A stretch of 64,000 nucleotides of DNA from Spirilliplanes yamanashiensis (GCF_016863475.1 NZ_BOOY01000018.1:214656-278655); one strand, 5' to 3'; positions 52,734-63,313 are shown, counted from the stretch's first letter. Numbers and translations are program-made. The notes: generated from the sequence alone by a model not told the origin.

Positions 52734-52735
52734 CC

Positions 52736-53389
52736 ATGACGTACACCGGAGACGTGACCCCCGGCGGCCCCGCCGACGTGCGGGAGCTGCCGGCGCTGAC
52801 GATCGCGAAGGCGTCCGTCGGCCGCATGGACAACAACGCGTACCTGCTGACCTGCCGCACCACCGGCGAACAGCTGCTGATCGACGCGGCCGCCGACGCC
52901 CGCCGGCTGCTCGACCTCATCGGCCCCGCCGGCCTGACCACGGTGGTGACCACCCACCGCCACCGCGACCACCACGGCGCCCTCAGCCAGGTCGTCACCG
53001 CCACCGGCGCCCGGTCGCTCGCCCACGCCGACGACGCCCCCGAGATCCCGGTGGTGACCTCCACGCTGCGCGACGGCGACACGGTCGGCGTGGGCGACTG
53101 CGCGCTGGAGGTCATCCACCTGGTCGGCCACACCCCCGGCTCGATCGCGCTGCTCTACCGCGACCCGGCCGGCGCGCCGCACCTGTTCACCGGTGACTCG
53201 CTGTTCCCCGGCGGCGTCGGCAACTCGTTCGGCGACCCGGCCGCGTTCGCGTCGATGTTCCGCGACGTCACCACCAAGCTGTTCGACCGGCTGCCCGACG
53301 ACACCTGGTTCTACCCGGGCCACGGCAAGGACTCCACGCTCGGCACCGAACGCCCGCACCTCGGCGAGTGGCGCGACCGCGGCTGGTGA
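52736..53389 (+). CDS. MBL-fold metallo-hydrolase
   Basis: Metallo-beta-lactamase-fold protein of 217 residues, like glyoxalase II. Ligands: THRHRDHHGAL (about 77-87, HxHxDH), GHTPGSI (about 125), FTGDSLFPGG (about 148) and YPGHGKDST (about 195). It likely hydrolyses a thioester such as a mycothiol conjugate, which would match the upstream mycothiol-dependent protein. That link is inference. A GTG two codons upstream of the ATG is an alternative start. Confidence 0.9.
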   Translation: MTYTGDVTPGGPADVRELPALTIAKASVGRMDNNAYLLTCRTTGEQLLIDAAADARRLLDLIGPAGLTTVVTTHRHRDHHGALSQVVTATGARSLAHADDAPEIPVVTSTLRDGDTVGVGDCALEVIHLVGHTPGSIALLYRDPAGAPHLFTGDSLFPGGVGNSFGDPAAFASMFRDVTTKLFDRLPDDTWFYPGHGKDSTLGTERPHLGEWRDRGW

Positions 53390-53461
53390 CCGGCGGGCGG
53401 CCCAGCGGATGACACGCCGCCCGGCGGCGACGATACTGGCGGCCGTCGAAGGAGGCGCCGG

Positions 53462-54889
53462 GTGCAGGGTGTGGTCTTTCCGCAGGGACCGGACGGGCGC
53501 CGCAGCTCGACGGCCACCGGCCGGGCGGTGGTGGCGGAGGCGCTGAGCGCCGCCGACCCCGCGCTGGCCGCCGCCGCCCGCGACGTCCGCGACTGGCGCC
53601 GCGGCTACCTGGGGCCGTTCCGCGACCTGGTCACGGCCGGGCTGCAGCCGCCGGACGCCGCCGTGGCGATCGCCCGGCGCGGGGTCGCCGCCCTGCACGA
53701 GCGGATGCGGGTGCTCACCGGATCCGGCGAGGCGCCGCTGGCCGCCGCGTGCACCGTCACCGCGCCGCGCGAGGTGCAGACCGTCACCGCGCCCGCCGGC
53801 ACCGAGGTCGAGCGCGGCTTCTCCCTGCCGTACCAGGGGCGCCGGCTCAGCGGCGACGACCTGCACCGCCGCCTGGACGCGTGGGTGGCCGCCGGCACGA
53901 TCGAGCCGAGCTGCGCCGAGGCGGTGCGCACCGTCGCCGCGAACCCGGACTGGCTCGACCTGTCCGACCGCACCGTCGTCGTGCTCGGCGCGGGCGCCGA
54001 GATGGGCCCGCTGCACGCGGTGCTGCGCTGGGGCGGCACCGTCGCCGGCGTCGACCTGCCCCGGCCCGGGCTGTGGGAGCGGGTGCTGGGCACCGCCGCC
54101 CGCTACGGCGGGCGGCTGCTGCTGCCGGCCGCGCCCGGGCCCGGCCCGCTGCCGCAGCGCCTCGGCCTGGACCTGCTGCACGACCTGCCCACGGTGGCCG
54201 GGTTCGTGTCCGGTCTGGACGGCCCGCTGGTGCTGGGCAACTACGTGTACGCGCCGGGCGCCACCTACCTGCGGGTCTCCGCCGCCTGCGACGCCCTGAC
54301 CGCGCACCTGCTGGCCGAGCGGCCGGGCACGGCGCTGGCGTTCCTCGGCACCCCCACCGACGTGTACGCCGTCCCGCCCGAGGCCGTCGACGCGGCCGGG
54401 CGGGCGGCCGAGGCCCGGGCGGTGCTGCGCGCCCCGCTGCGGCTGCTGTCCGGCGGGCGGCTGCTGCGCCCCACCTACCCGGACGGCCCGGTCAACGACA
54501 GCCTCGTCCCGCAGCAGGGCCCCAACTACGCCCTGGCCAAACGCCTGCAACGGTGGCGCGCCGCCGACGCCCGGGCGGCCGGCGTCCCCGTCGCCTTCTC
54601 GATCGCCCCGCCGACGCGCACCCGCTCGGTGGTGCGCAACCGCGCCCTGGCCGCGGCGTACGCGGGGGCGCACCGCTTCGGCATCGAGGTGTTCGAGCCG
54701 GCCACCAGCAACACCCTGATGGCCGCGCTGCTGGTGCACCACCTGCGCGCCCCGCGCCCGGCCGGCGCGCCGGTGTGGCAGGACGAGGCGTTCGCGGCGG
54801 CGCACGGCGGGCTGTGGCGCATCGGCTACCAGGCCCGCAGCGCGCTGGGCCTGGCCGCGCTCATCGGCTTCGCCACGCCCCGCGGCTGA
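53462..54889 (+). CDS. Unrecognised protein with Rossmann-like centre
   Basis: Protein of 475 residues; no family was recognised with confidence. The N-terminal third (to about 165) is helical and Arg/Ala rich. A clear beta-alpha-beta turn, VVVLGAGAEMGPLHAVLRWGG (read in parts, about 176-196), looks like a dinucleotide or SAM site. The C-terminal third has NYALAKRLQRWRAADARAAGVPVAFSIAPPTRTRS (in parts) and FEPATSNTLMAALLVHHL, which could hold an active site. No signal peptide; a hydrophobic C-terminal end suggests loose membrane association. Start GTG after GAAGGAGGCGCCGG. It stands alone on the plus strand before the ClpP-like gene. Polyketide-like or lipid metabolism is only a guess. Confidence 0.65.
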   Translation: MQGVVFPQGPDGRRSSTATGRAVVAEALSAADPALAAAARDVRDWRRGYLGPFRDLVTAGLQPPDAAVAIARRGVAALHERMRVLTGSGEAPLAAACTVTAPREVQTVTAPAGTEVERGFSLPYQGRRLSGDDLHRRLDAWVAAGTIEPSCAEAVRTVAANPDWLDLSDRTVVVLGAGAEMGPLHAVLRWGGTVAGVDLPRPGLWERVLGTAARYGGRLLLPAAPGPGPLPQRLGLDLLHDLPTVAGFVSGLDGPLVLGNYVYAPGATYLRVSAACDALTAHLLAERPGTALAFLGTPTDVYAVPPEAVDAAGRAAEARAVLRAPLRLLSGGRLLRPTYPDGPVNDSLVPQQGPNYALAKRLQRWRAADARAAGVPVAFSIAPPTRTRSVVRNRALAAAYAGAHRFGIEVFEPATSNTLMAALLVHHLRAPRPAGAPVWQDEAFAAAHGGLWRIGYQARSALGLAALIGFATPRG

Positions 54890-54982
54890 GCGCCCGCTGC
54901 GCCCACGGCGTAACCCCTCGTGGCGGCGCCGGTGATCGTCCTAGCATGGGCCGCACGCGCCCTCGACGATGCGGAGCCGAAC

Positions 54983-55603
54983 GTGGACCACTACCGCTGG
55001 CAGCCCGGTCCCGACCGCTCCCCCGAGCCGTGGCAGCCGTGGCAGCCCGGGCCGCCCGCCGAGCAGGAGCTGCCCGGCTGGCTGGCGGAGCGGCTGTTCG
55101 ACCAGCGCACGGTCATGCTGCGCGGGCCCCTGACGCACCCGGTGGCCACCCAGACCGCCGCCGCCCTGCTGACGCTCGACGCGACCGGTGACGAGCCGGT
55201 GCAGCTGCACCTGGCCGGGCTGGACGGGGAGCTGCCGGCGGCGTTCGCGGTGGTCGACGCGATGGACGCGATGCGCTGCGAGGTGCACGCCGTGGTGACG
55301 TCGCAGGTCGGCGGCGCGGTGGTGGCGGTGCTGGTGGCGGCGGCGCGGCGCTCGGCGTACCGGCACGCGCGGATCCGGCTGGCCGAGCCGCGGGCGGCCG
55401 GGGTGACCGGCACCGCCGACGAGGTGGCGGCCGCGGCGGGGCGGCACCTCAACGAGCTGGAGGAGGTCATCGTGCGGCTGGCCGCGGTGACCGGGCAGCC
55501 GCGCAGCCGCATCGAGGACGACCTGTCGGCCGGGCGCACCCTGTCCGCGGCGGAGGCCCGCGAGTACGGGCTGATCGAGGCGATCGTCGGGGAGAAGGAC
55601 TGA
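54983..55603 (+). CDS. ClpP-like protein without catalytic triad
   Basis: ClpP-fold protein of 206 residues with an N-terminal low-complexity extension (Trp/Pro/Gln repeats, about 8-25). The ClpP core aligns from WLAERLFDQR to EAREYGLIEAIVGEKD. The three catalytic positions differ: the nucleophile region (AASMG in ClpP) reads QVGGA, the His segment (MHQP) reads LAEP, and the Asp region (DRDxW) reads AGRTL, so Ser, His and Asp are all gone. The oxyanion-type PGG is also lost. It is likely a pseudoprotease or a structural ClpP subunit. GTG start with GCGGAG 6 bp upstream; a GTG at 54920 is a weaker alternative. It ends in a strong hairpin. Confidence 0.8.
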   Translation: MDHYRWQPGPDRSPEPWQPWQPGPPAEQELPGWLAERLFDQRTVMLRGPLTHPVATQTAAALLTLDATGDEPVQLHLAGLDGELPAAFAVVDAMDAMRCEVHAVVTSQVGGAVVAVLVAAARRSAYRHARIRLAEPRAAGVTGTADEVAAAAGRHLNELEEVIVRLAAVTGQPRSRIEDDLSAGRTLSAAEAREYGLIEAIVGEKD

Positions 55604-55634
55604 CGCCCCGCGCCGGTCACGGCGCGGGGCGTCA
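55601..55634. terminator. Bidirectional 15-bp perfect hairpin
   Basis: TGACGCCCCGCGCCG and its exact complement (arms 55601-55615 and 55620-55634) with a GTCA loop. The left arm includes the stop codon of the ClpP-like gene. It stands between two convergent genes and can fold on either strand, so it probably ends both transcripts; the 3' flank GATTCAGG is only modestly U-rich. Such long perfect stems with stop codons also block RNase. Confidence 0.6.
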
Positions 55635-55648
55635 GATTCAGGCTGTGG

Positions 55649-56074
55649 TCACTCGGGGACGTTGACGCCCATCGAGCGAGCCGTGCCGGCGACGACCTTG
55701 ATGGCCGCCTCCTCGTCGTTCGCGTTCAGGTCCGGCAGCTTCCGCTTGGCGATCTCGCGGATCTGGTCGGCCGTCAACGTGCCGGCCACCTGGGTGCCCG
55801 GGTTCGACGCGCCCGACTGCACACCCAGCGCCTTGCGGATGAGGAAGCTGGTCGGCGGCGTCTTGTACGTCAGCTTGTGGCTGCGGTCCTCGAAGACCGT
55901 CACCACGACGGGGATGATCTCGCCACGCTGGCTGGAGGTCGCCTCGTCGTACTCGACCTTGACGGCGCGCATGTTGGCGCCGGTCGGACCGAGCATCTTG
56001 CCGAGGTCGACCATCGCGGCGTTGCCCGCTTCAAGCGCGAGGGTGACCTCGTGGGTCTTCTTCTTGGGCGGCAT
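55649..56074 (-). CDS. Divergent ribosomal protein L11 paralogue
   Basis: Protein of 141 residues, the usual L11 length, with the start MPPKKK and the C-terminal domain TADQIREIAKRKLPDLNAND and AAIKVVAGTARSMG conserved. Its N-terminal domain is altered: the proline-rich segment that binds 23S rRNA and thiopeptides (PAPPVGPALGQHGVN in canonical L11) reads MVDLGKMLGPTGAN, one residue shorter and without the two key prolines. No L1 gene, nusG or secE lies beside it, which canonical rplK would have, so it is an additional copy. Possible roles are a stress-specific L11 or thiopeptide self-resistance (inference). The ATG follows GGTAAGGAGACC. Confidence 0.85.
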   Translation of the reverse strand: MPPKKKTHEVTLALEAGNAAMVDLGKMLGPTGANMRAVKVEYDEATSSQRGEIIPVVVTVFEDRSHKLTYKTPPTSFLIRKALGVQSGASNPGTQVAGTLTADQIREIAKRKLPDLNANDEEAAIKVVAGTARSMGVNVPE

Positions 56075-56214
56075 TGCTCTCGGTCTCCTTACCTTGCGCT
56101 GCTTGGGGCACACCTCGATGCGAGGGCCGGCAGCATCATGAAGCGCACGTCAACCCGGAGACCCTACAACACCAGGATCCCGGGTACGAAACCCAGTGTA
56201 GCCCGCCCGGTGGA

Positions 56215-57306
56215 TCACCTGTCGTAGCGGTACAGGCCGTACTTCTGCATGATGCCGATCAGGTTCTTCGAGTACGTCGGCGACGTCGCGTACCCGGCCT
56301 TGTGGATCTCGCGGACGAACGCGTTGGGCGCGTTCGTGTACTTGAAGGCGTTGCGGTAGCGGCTGTTGACCCGCAGGAAGTGGCCGTGGTCGACGATCGA
56401 CGCGTACGGGCTGCGGTAGGCCCGGAACGACGCCGAGGTGCGGTAGCAGTCGTTGCCCTCGCACTCGTGGGTGCCGTAGGTGCGGCAGCCGGACGCGATG
56501 GTGCCCGGCGTGCCGAAGCACTTGATGCCGAAGTAGTTGTGGTCGCGCCGGGTGAGCATGCTGCGCCCCCAGCCGCTCTCCAGGATGGCCTGGGCGATCG
56601 TCACCGAGGCGGGCACCCCGTAGTGGACCCGGCCGGCGCGGGCGCCCGGGGCGACCCGGGCGATGAACCCGGCGTTGGTGGCGGGCACGGTGGCGGGCGC
56701 CTGGCCGCAGAACGGCAGCGACGGCGCGCCCGGCGACCAGGCCACGAAGGCGGCGGAGACGTACCGGCCGGGCAGCACCCGGTACCAGAGCGGGCTGGTG
56801 CGCACGGTGCCGCTGACCCGGCTGCCCCACGCCTGGCAGGCGACCTGGAACCGGAACCCGTCGCGCACGCTGGCGACCTTGGTCGCGCCGGTGCGGGGCG
56901 CGGACCGCACGCTGAGCTGCCCGCCGGGCACCCGGGCGGTCGCGGTGGCCGGCGAGGTGCCGTGGCACCAGGTCAGCCGGGGCGGGCGGGGCGACCAGCG
57001 GATGTAGCCGTTGCTGATGTAGCTGCCGTCGGACAGCCGGCTCCAGTACGCGGTGCGGCGCACCTCGCCGCTGACCAGCTGCCCGTACACCTGGCAGCGC
57101 ACGGCCAGCCGGCTGCCGTTGGCGATCTCCCGCACGGCGCCGTCGGCGGTGGACGGGCCGGAGCGGGCGTTGAGCGGGGCGCCGCCCGTGCGGGCGGTGG
57201 CGGTGATGCCGGCGGCGGCGTGGGCCGCCGGTGCGTTCAGCGCGGGGGTGGTCGCCAGGACCAGGGCGGTCAGGGCGACGGTCGCGCAGCGTCGGACGCG
57301 GGGCAT
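56215..57306 (-). CDS. Secreted glucosaminidase with SH3-like repeats
   Basis: Predicted exported peptidoglycan hydrolase of 363 residues. A Sec signal (MPRVRRCATVALTALVL, cleavage after AHA) precedes two bacterial SH3-like wall-binding repeats (about 35-110 and 118-200), each with a Cys and a Trp-Ser-Pro end (IRWSPRPP; VAWSPGAP). The C-terminal glucosaminidase domain (about 215-363) has SVTIAQAILESGWGRSML with the catalytic Glu near 242, DHNYFGIKCFG and HYGV motifs. It acts outside the cell, cleaving GlcNAc-MurNAc bonds. The longer upstream frame was not used because it would delay the signal peptide. Confidence 0.9.
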   Translation of the reverse strand: MPRVRRCATVALTALVLATTPALNAPAAHAAAGITATARTGGAPLNARSGPSTADGAVREIANGSRLAVRCQVYGQLVSGEVRRTAYWSRLSDGSYISNGYIRWSPRPPRLTWCHGTSPATATARVPGGQLSVRSAPRTGATKVASVRDGFRFQVACQAWGSRVSGTVRTSPLWYRVLPGRYVSAAFVAWSPGAPSLPFCGQAPATVPATNAGFIARVAPGARAGRVHYGVPASVTIAQAILESGWGRSMLTRRDHNYFGIKCFGTPGTIASGCRTYGTHECEGNDCYRTSASFRAYRSPYASIVDHGHFLRVNSRYRNAFKYTNAPNAFVREIHKAGYATSPTYSKNLIGIMQKYGLYRYDR

Positions 57307-57416
57307 GCCTTTCCCTCCCGGACGCCGGGATGAGGGGTCCGGCGCCCGCACCCGAGGCTAGGTGGGGCAAAAAGGGCATGTCGTCAAACGCGAGAAAGAG
57401 GCACGTTCGCCCGGCG

Positions 57417-59372
57417 TCACCCCACCAGCGACAGGTCGTCGGCCAGGAACCACTCACCGGCGTCGAGGTCCTTGGCGTACACGGCCATCGACAGCGCCGT
57501 GCCGGCCTGCGCCGCGGTCAGCGGCACGGTCACCCGCTGCCACGCCGTCGACGGCGCCCGCAGCGTGGTGGACCGGTCGGTCACCAGCGCGCCGCCGGGC
57601 GTCCACTCGCGCAGCCGCACCACGATCTCCTGCCCGGCGGCGACGGGCCGGACCCAGGCGCCCGCCGTGTACGTGGCGCCGCGCACGGTGCGCTGCAGCC
57701 AGCGCGGGTTGTCGTTGAAGCCGCTGCTCAGGTCCCGGGCGCCGGACCCGGCGGCGACCCTGATCGCGCCCCGGCCGGTGCGTACGCCGCTGGTGGTGCG
57801 GGCGACGGTGACGCCGGTGGTGGTGCCGTAGCGGCCGGACCAGCCGGTCAGGTTGGTCTCGGCGCCGGGGTTGAGCACCCACTCGCGCCCGGTGGGCGCC
57901 ACGGTGGGCGTGGGGCTGGCCGTCGGGGTCGGGCTCACGGTCGGCGTCGGGCTCACCGTCGGGCTGGGCGTCGGGCTGACGGTGGGCGTCGGGCTCGCGG
58001 TCGGCGTCGGGCTCGCCGTGGGTGTCGGGCTCGGGGCCGGGTCCGTGCCCGCCGCCCGGAACGTCGTCGACCACATCGTGTCGCCGTAGCCGCACGGGTC
58101 CGCGCCCGTCGAGCCCGGGATGTCCGGCCCGCACACCCAGCGCAGCGACAGCGCCCGCGCCGCCGCGTCGTACTCCCCCGCCAGCACGCCCAGGTGGCTG
58201 AGCCGCAGCAGCGAGTTCGGGTCCGGCGGCGACGGCAGCGTGACCCGGCCCTGGCCGCCGCTGGCGTTGGTGACGTGGGTCAGCCCGTTGATCGGCCGGA
58301 ACACCTCCAGCGCGTGCACGTGGTGGGCCAGGTTGAGCACGTACTTGCCGGTGGGGCTGTCCGGGCGCGGGCTGAACCGGGCGGCGAGCGCGTCGATCGC
58401 GGCGCGCACCGTCGGGTCCCACCCGTTGACGACCTGGGACGAGTACGCGGGCCGGTGCCCGTACGTGACGACGAAGTCGATCGTGGGGTCGGCCTGCGCC
58501 TCGGCGAGCAGGACCTCGGTGGTGCGCCGCCAGTCGGCGAGGGCCTCGGGCCAGATCTCCGGGTAGCCGACGAACAGCACCCCGCCCGCCCGGAACCAGC
58601 CCCAGTCCTCGCCCCGGCAGCCGTTGCCGCCGTCCGGGCCGCCGGGGCAGCCCGGGTGCGACGTCTTGGTGGCGGTGTCCACGGAGATCGTCTGCGGGTT
58701 GGTGATCGCGCTGCGGCCCTTGTAGTTGGCGAGCGTGTCGCGCGGGGTGCCGGCGGGCGCGCCCGGCTGCGGCTGGCCGTACTCGTGGTTGCCCCACATC
58801 GGCTGGAACGCGGCGGACGTCGACCACGCCTGCTGGTCGAGGTAGTACTGGTGCACGGCGCCGACGCCGCACACGTTCGCCTCGCTGATGTCGCCGCCGT
58901 GGGTGACGAACCGGGGTGCGAGCTGGGCGATGAGGGCGTGCACCTGGGTCGCCCACGGCTTGCACAGGCTGCTCGCGGTGTCGCCGGTGTCGACCCAGCG
59001 GAAGCTGCCCAGCGGCGCGGTGCGCAGCGTGTGGTCCGCGCCGTCCGCGCCGATCCGGTAGTGGTACACGGTGTCGGGGGCCAGCCCGGTCAGCTCGGCC
59101 TCGCGGAACGGCCCGTCCCGGTCCACCGGCGTGACGGCCGACGGGGCGCCGACGGCGAGGGCGCCGTACGCGTCGGTCAGCCCGTACGCGACGACGGTCT
59201 CCTCGCCGCGCCAGCTCAGCGTCAGCTCGCCCGGCGAGTCGCCGAACGACCAGTGGATCTCGTCGACGGTGTCGACGGCGGTGGATCCCGTCCCGGCGGC
59301 GGCCGTCGGTGCGGCCACCCCCGCCAGCAGCACGGCGACACTCAACCCCAGGGCGGCCCTCATGGCACCCAT
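57417..59372 (-). CDS. Secreted purple acid phosphatase-like protein with Pro-Thr linker and CBM
   Basis: Exported metallophosphoesterase of 651 residues. A Sec signal (to about 25) and a fibronectin-like domain precede the phosphoesterase core with metal ligands in [38 protein letters not shown] and [10 protein letters not shown] linker of repeated SPTPTx units (about 445-490) then leads to a carbohydrate-binding-type C-terminal domain (about 495-651, [15 protein letters not shown]). It likely dephosphorylates organic phosphates at the cell surface or on polysaccharide. The DNA of the linker is a degenerate 18-bp tandem repeat. ATG codons at 59372 and 59363 are both possible. Confidence 0.88.
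   Translation of the reverse strand: MGAMRAALGLSVAVLLAGVAAPTAAAGTGSTAVDTVDEIHWSFGDSPGELTLSWRGEETVVAYGLTDAYGALAVGAPSAVTPVDRDGPFREAELTGLAPDTVYHYRIGADGADHTLRTAPLGSFRWVDTGDTASSLCKPWATQVHALIAQLAPRFVTHGGDISEANVCGVGAVHQYYLDQQAWSTSAAFQPMWGNHEYGQPQPGAPAGTPRDTLANYKGRSAITNPQTISVDTATKTSHPGCPGGPDGGNGCRGEDWGWFRAGGVLFVGYPEIWPEALADWRRTTEVLLAEAQADPTIDFVVTYGHRPAYSSQVVNGWDPTVRAAIDALAARFSPRPDSPTGKYVLNLAHHVHALEVFRPINGLTHVTNASGGQGRVTLPSPPDPNSLLRLSHLGVLAGEYDAAARALSLRWVCGPDIPGSTGADPCGYGDTMWSTTFRAAGTDPAPSPTPTASPTPTASPTPTVSPTPSPTVSPTPTVSPTPTASPTPTVAPTGREWVLNPGAETNLTGWSGRYGTTTGVTVARTTSGVRTGRGAIRVAAGSGARDLSSGFNDNPRWLQRTVRGATYTAGAWVRPVAAGQEIVVRLREWTPGGALVTDRSTTLRAPSTAWQRVTVPLTAAQAGTALSMAVYAKDLDAGEWFLADDLSLVG
57893..58035 (-). 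repeat. Tandem repeat coding for a Ser-Pro-Thr linker
   Basis: Repeats of about 12-18 bp built on GTCGGG and CTCGCGGTCGGC variants encode SPTPTAS or SPTPTVS units in the phosphatase linker. Eight to nine units are seen. Such linkers are flexible and O-glycosylated in secreted actinobacterial enzymes; the DNA is prone to slippage, so unit number may vary between strains. Confidence 0.7.
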
Positions 59373-59602
59373 GCTCGCACGCGAAAAGACCGGCTTTGCC
59401 CTGTTCAGGGCGGGTTCAGCCGGAGGCGGTCAGCCGTTGCGCCGGGCCGGGACGCCAGACCGGCGGCCGGCCGCCACCGCAGTCGCCCCGCCGGCCCCGT
59501 CCGTACCGGTGACGCCGTTTTCGTCCCCGTCCGCCGGCCGGGGGCGGTGAGCCGTACCACCCCGGGGCCGCGAACTGAAGACCCACCGGGGAGGATGGGG
59601 GC

Positions 59603-61468
<1,866 letters not shown>

Positions 61469-61490
61469 GCCGCCGGACGGATCGCGGTGC

Positions 61491-61838
61491 TCACGCCAGC
61501 GGCGTCAGCACCGCGATCCGCCAGCCGTCGTCGCCGGCCACCAGCTGGTAGCAGAACCGCTCCCGCACCTCGCCGTCGTAGCGCCACGTCACGTCCGCCC
61601 ACACGGAGCCCGGCGCCCGCGCCAGCACCGCCACGTCGTGCTCGACGGCGTCGACGCCCTCGTACTGCGCCCACGACGAAGCAAAGAATTGTTCCGTCTG
61701 CGCCTCGCTGCCGACCGCGATCGCCTGCCCGGGGAACAGGATCAGCCCCGGCACCGCGTACATCCGGGCCACCGCCCGCTCGTCGCGGGCCAGCAGCGCC
61801 GCCGCGTACCGGTCGAAGAACTGCCGCACGTCATCCAT
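61491..61838 (-). CDS. SnoaL-like/NTF2-fold protein
   Basis: Protein of 115 residues with an NTF2-like cone fold: N-terminal helix VRQFFDRYAAALLARDERAVARMYA, strands with PGLILFPGQAIAVGS, then VWADVTWRYDGE and CYQLVAGDDGWRIAVLT. Many polyketide cyclases and small ligand-binding proteins share this fold. The ATG at 61838 was chosen since the longer start adds a non-conserved tail. Function unknown. It faces the divergent HTH gene, sharing a small regulatory region. Confidence 0.75.
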   Translation of the reverse strand: MDDVRQFFDRYAAALLARDERAVARMYAVPGLILFPGQAIAVGSEAQTEQFFASSWAQYEGVDAVEHDVAVLARAPGSVWADVTWRYDGEVRERFCYQLVAGDDGWRIAVLTPLA

Positions 61839-61893
61839 GCCGCCGACCGTACGGACCGAACCGGACACGCCTGTGTCGCCTTACGGTGGTGAC

Positions 61894-62280
61894 GTGGACC
61901 GACGCACCGGCCTCGCCGCCGCCTCCCGCGACCCGCACCTCACGCTGCGCCGCGTCGACCGCCAACAGGCCCTCATCGAACGCCTGCACGCCGCCCACGG
62001 CGCCCGCCTGCACCTCGACGACCTGGCCCGCGACCTGCGCGTCGCACCCCGCACGATCGCCCGCGACGTCGAACGCCTGCGCCTGAGCGGCGTGCCGCTG
62101 CGCACCGCCCGCGGCGCCGGGGGCGGCGTCAGCCTCCCCCGCACCCGCACCACGATCACGGTGACCCTCGACCTGCCCGAGGCGGCGGCCCTGCTGTCCA
62201 GCCTCGCCGCCCTGGGCCCCACGACCAGCCCCGGCGCCGACGCGGCCATGCGCAAGCTGACCGCCGCCCTGACGGCCTGA
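61894..62280 (+). CDS. HTH domain protein (DeoR/WYL-like N terminus)
   Basis: Protein of about 128 residues with an N-terminal winged HTH (RQQALIERLHAA, LHLDDLARDLRVAPRTIARDVERL, about 22-60), followed by a wing with RTARGAGGGVSLPR and a C-terminal segment rich in Ala/Leu (ALLSSLAAL). It looks like the first part of a WYL-type regulator that has lost its ligand domain. The start is uncertain: GTG 61894 was taken; 61837 is an alternative and would overlap the divergent gene. Possibly regulates the SnoaL-like gene (inference). Confidence 0.65.
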   Translation: MDRRTGLAAASRDPHLTLRRVDRQQALIERLHAAHGARLHLDDLARDLRVAPRTIARDVERLRLSGVPLRTARGAGGGVSLPRTRTTITVTLDLPEAAALLSSLAALGPTTSPGADAAMRKLTAALTA

Positions 62281-62293
62281 CCGCCGCCCGGCG

Positions 62294-63313
62294 TCAGCTC
62301 TTCGGGCCGGTGCCGACCAGGTCGCGCCGCTTGTCGTGCGCCGTCTTCACCAGGCTGGCCACCGTCGCGATCGCCAGCGTGCCGAGAATGATCGACAGCG
62401 ACAGCCAGATCGGGATCTCCGGCGCCCACGGCACGTGCTCGCCGCCGTTGATGAACGGCACCTCGTTGCTGTGCAGCGCCTCCAGCACCAGCTTCACGCC
62501 GATGAAGCCCAGCACCACGGCCAGGCCGATGTTCAGGTACACCAGGCGCTCCAGCAGGCCGCCCAGCAGGAAGAACAGCTGCATCAGACCCATCAGGGCG
62601 AACACGTTGGCGGTGAACACCAGGTACGGCTCGCTGGTGATGCCGAAGATCGCCGGGATGGAGTCGAGCGCGAAGATGAGGTCGGTGGTGCCGATCGCGA
62701 TCATCACGATCAGCATCGGCGTGAACATGCGCCGCCCGGTCTCCGGGTCGCGCACCGACATGGTGGCGCTGTCGAACGTCTTCGTCACCGGCAGCGCGCG
62801 CCGGCTCCACCGGATGAGAATGTTCTCCTTGAACTCCTCCTCCTCGGTGTCCGCCGCGTGGCTCTGCCGGGCCAGGTTGATCGCCGTGTACAGCAGGAAC
62901 GCGCCGAAGATGTAGAACACCCAGCTGAACTGCGAGATCAGCGCGGCACCGGCGGCGATGAACCCGCCGCGCATCACCAGCGCCAGCACGATGCCGATGA
63001 GCAGCACCTTCTGCTGGAACTGCCGGGGCACCGCGAAGTTGCCCATGATGATCACGAAGACGAACAGGTTGTCCACCGACAGGCTGTACTCCGTGAGCCA
63101 GCCCGCGTAGAACTCACCGGCATAGGTGGGACCGGCGGTCACCCACACCCCGATGCCGAAGATCAGCGCGAGGACGACGTAGAACGTCACCCACAGGGAC
63201 GACTCACGAATACTCGGCTCGTGCGGCCGGCGTCCGACGATCACCAGATCAACGGCGAGCATCACGACGAGGACGACCAGGGTCACGGTCCAGACCCAGG
63301 TGGGCACGTTCAC
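62294..63313 (-). CDS. TerC/Alx-family membrane protein
   Basis: Integral membrane protein of 339 residues with about nine helices. Conserved acidic residues lie in SVDNLFVFV (Asp81) and FALDSIPAIF (Asp near 217), the hallmark of TerC, which exports or senses Mn2+ (Alx/MeeF/MeeY group). A cytoplasmic loop with EEEEFKEN separates the two halves. The GTG start follows CCGGAGG by 7 bp. The leader carries a yybP-ykoY riboswitch (63417-63543), which strongly supports a manganese-export role over the historical tellurite label. Confidence 0.93.
   Translation of the reverse strand: MNVPTWVWTVTLVVLVVMLAVDLVIVGRRPHEPSIRESSLWVTFYVVLALIFGIGVWVTAGPTYAGEFYAGWLTEYSLSVDNLFVFVIIMGNFAVPRQFQQKVLLIGIVLALVMRGGFIAAGAALISQFSWVFYIFGAFLLYTAINLARQSHAADTEEEEFKENILIRWSRRALPVTKTFDSATMSVRDPETGRRMFTPMLIVMIAIGTTDLIFALDSIPAIFGITSEPYLVFTANVFALMGLMQLFFLLGGLLERLVYLNIGLAVVLGFIGVKLVLEALHSNEVPFINGGEHVPWAPEIPIWLSLSIILGTLAIATVASLVKTAHDKRRDLVGTGPKS

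Noticed and set aside
56150..56230. tRNA-like stretch upstream of the L11 paralogue (GGGTTTCGTACCC)
   Set aside because: It resembles a T-arm but lacks an acceptor stem, an anticodon arm and the GTTCGA core, so no tRNA is called.
55649..57306. Thiopeptide gene cluster to explain the altered L11
   Set aside because: No precursor peptide, cyclodehydratase or lantibiotic-type dehydratase gene is present in the window, so immunity is only a hypothesis.
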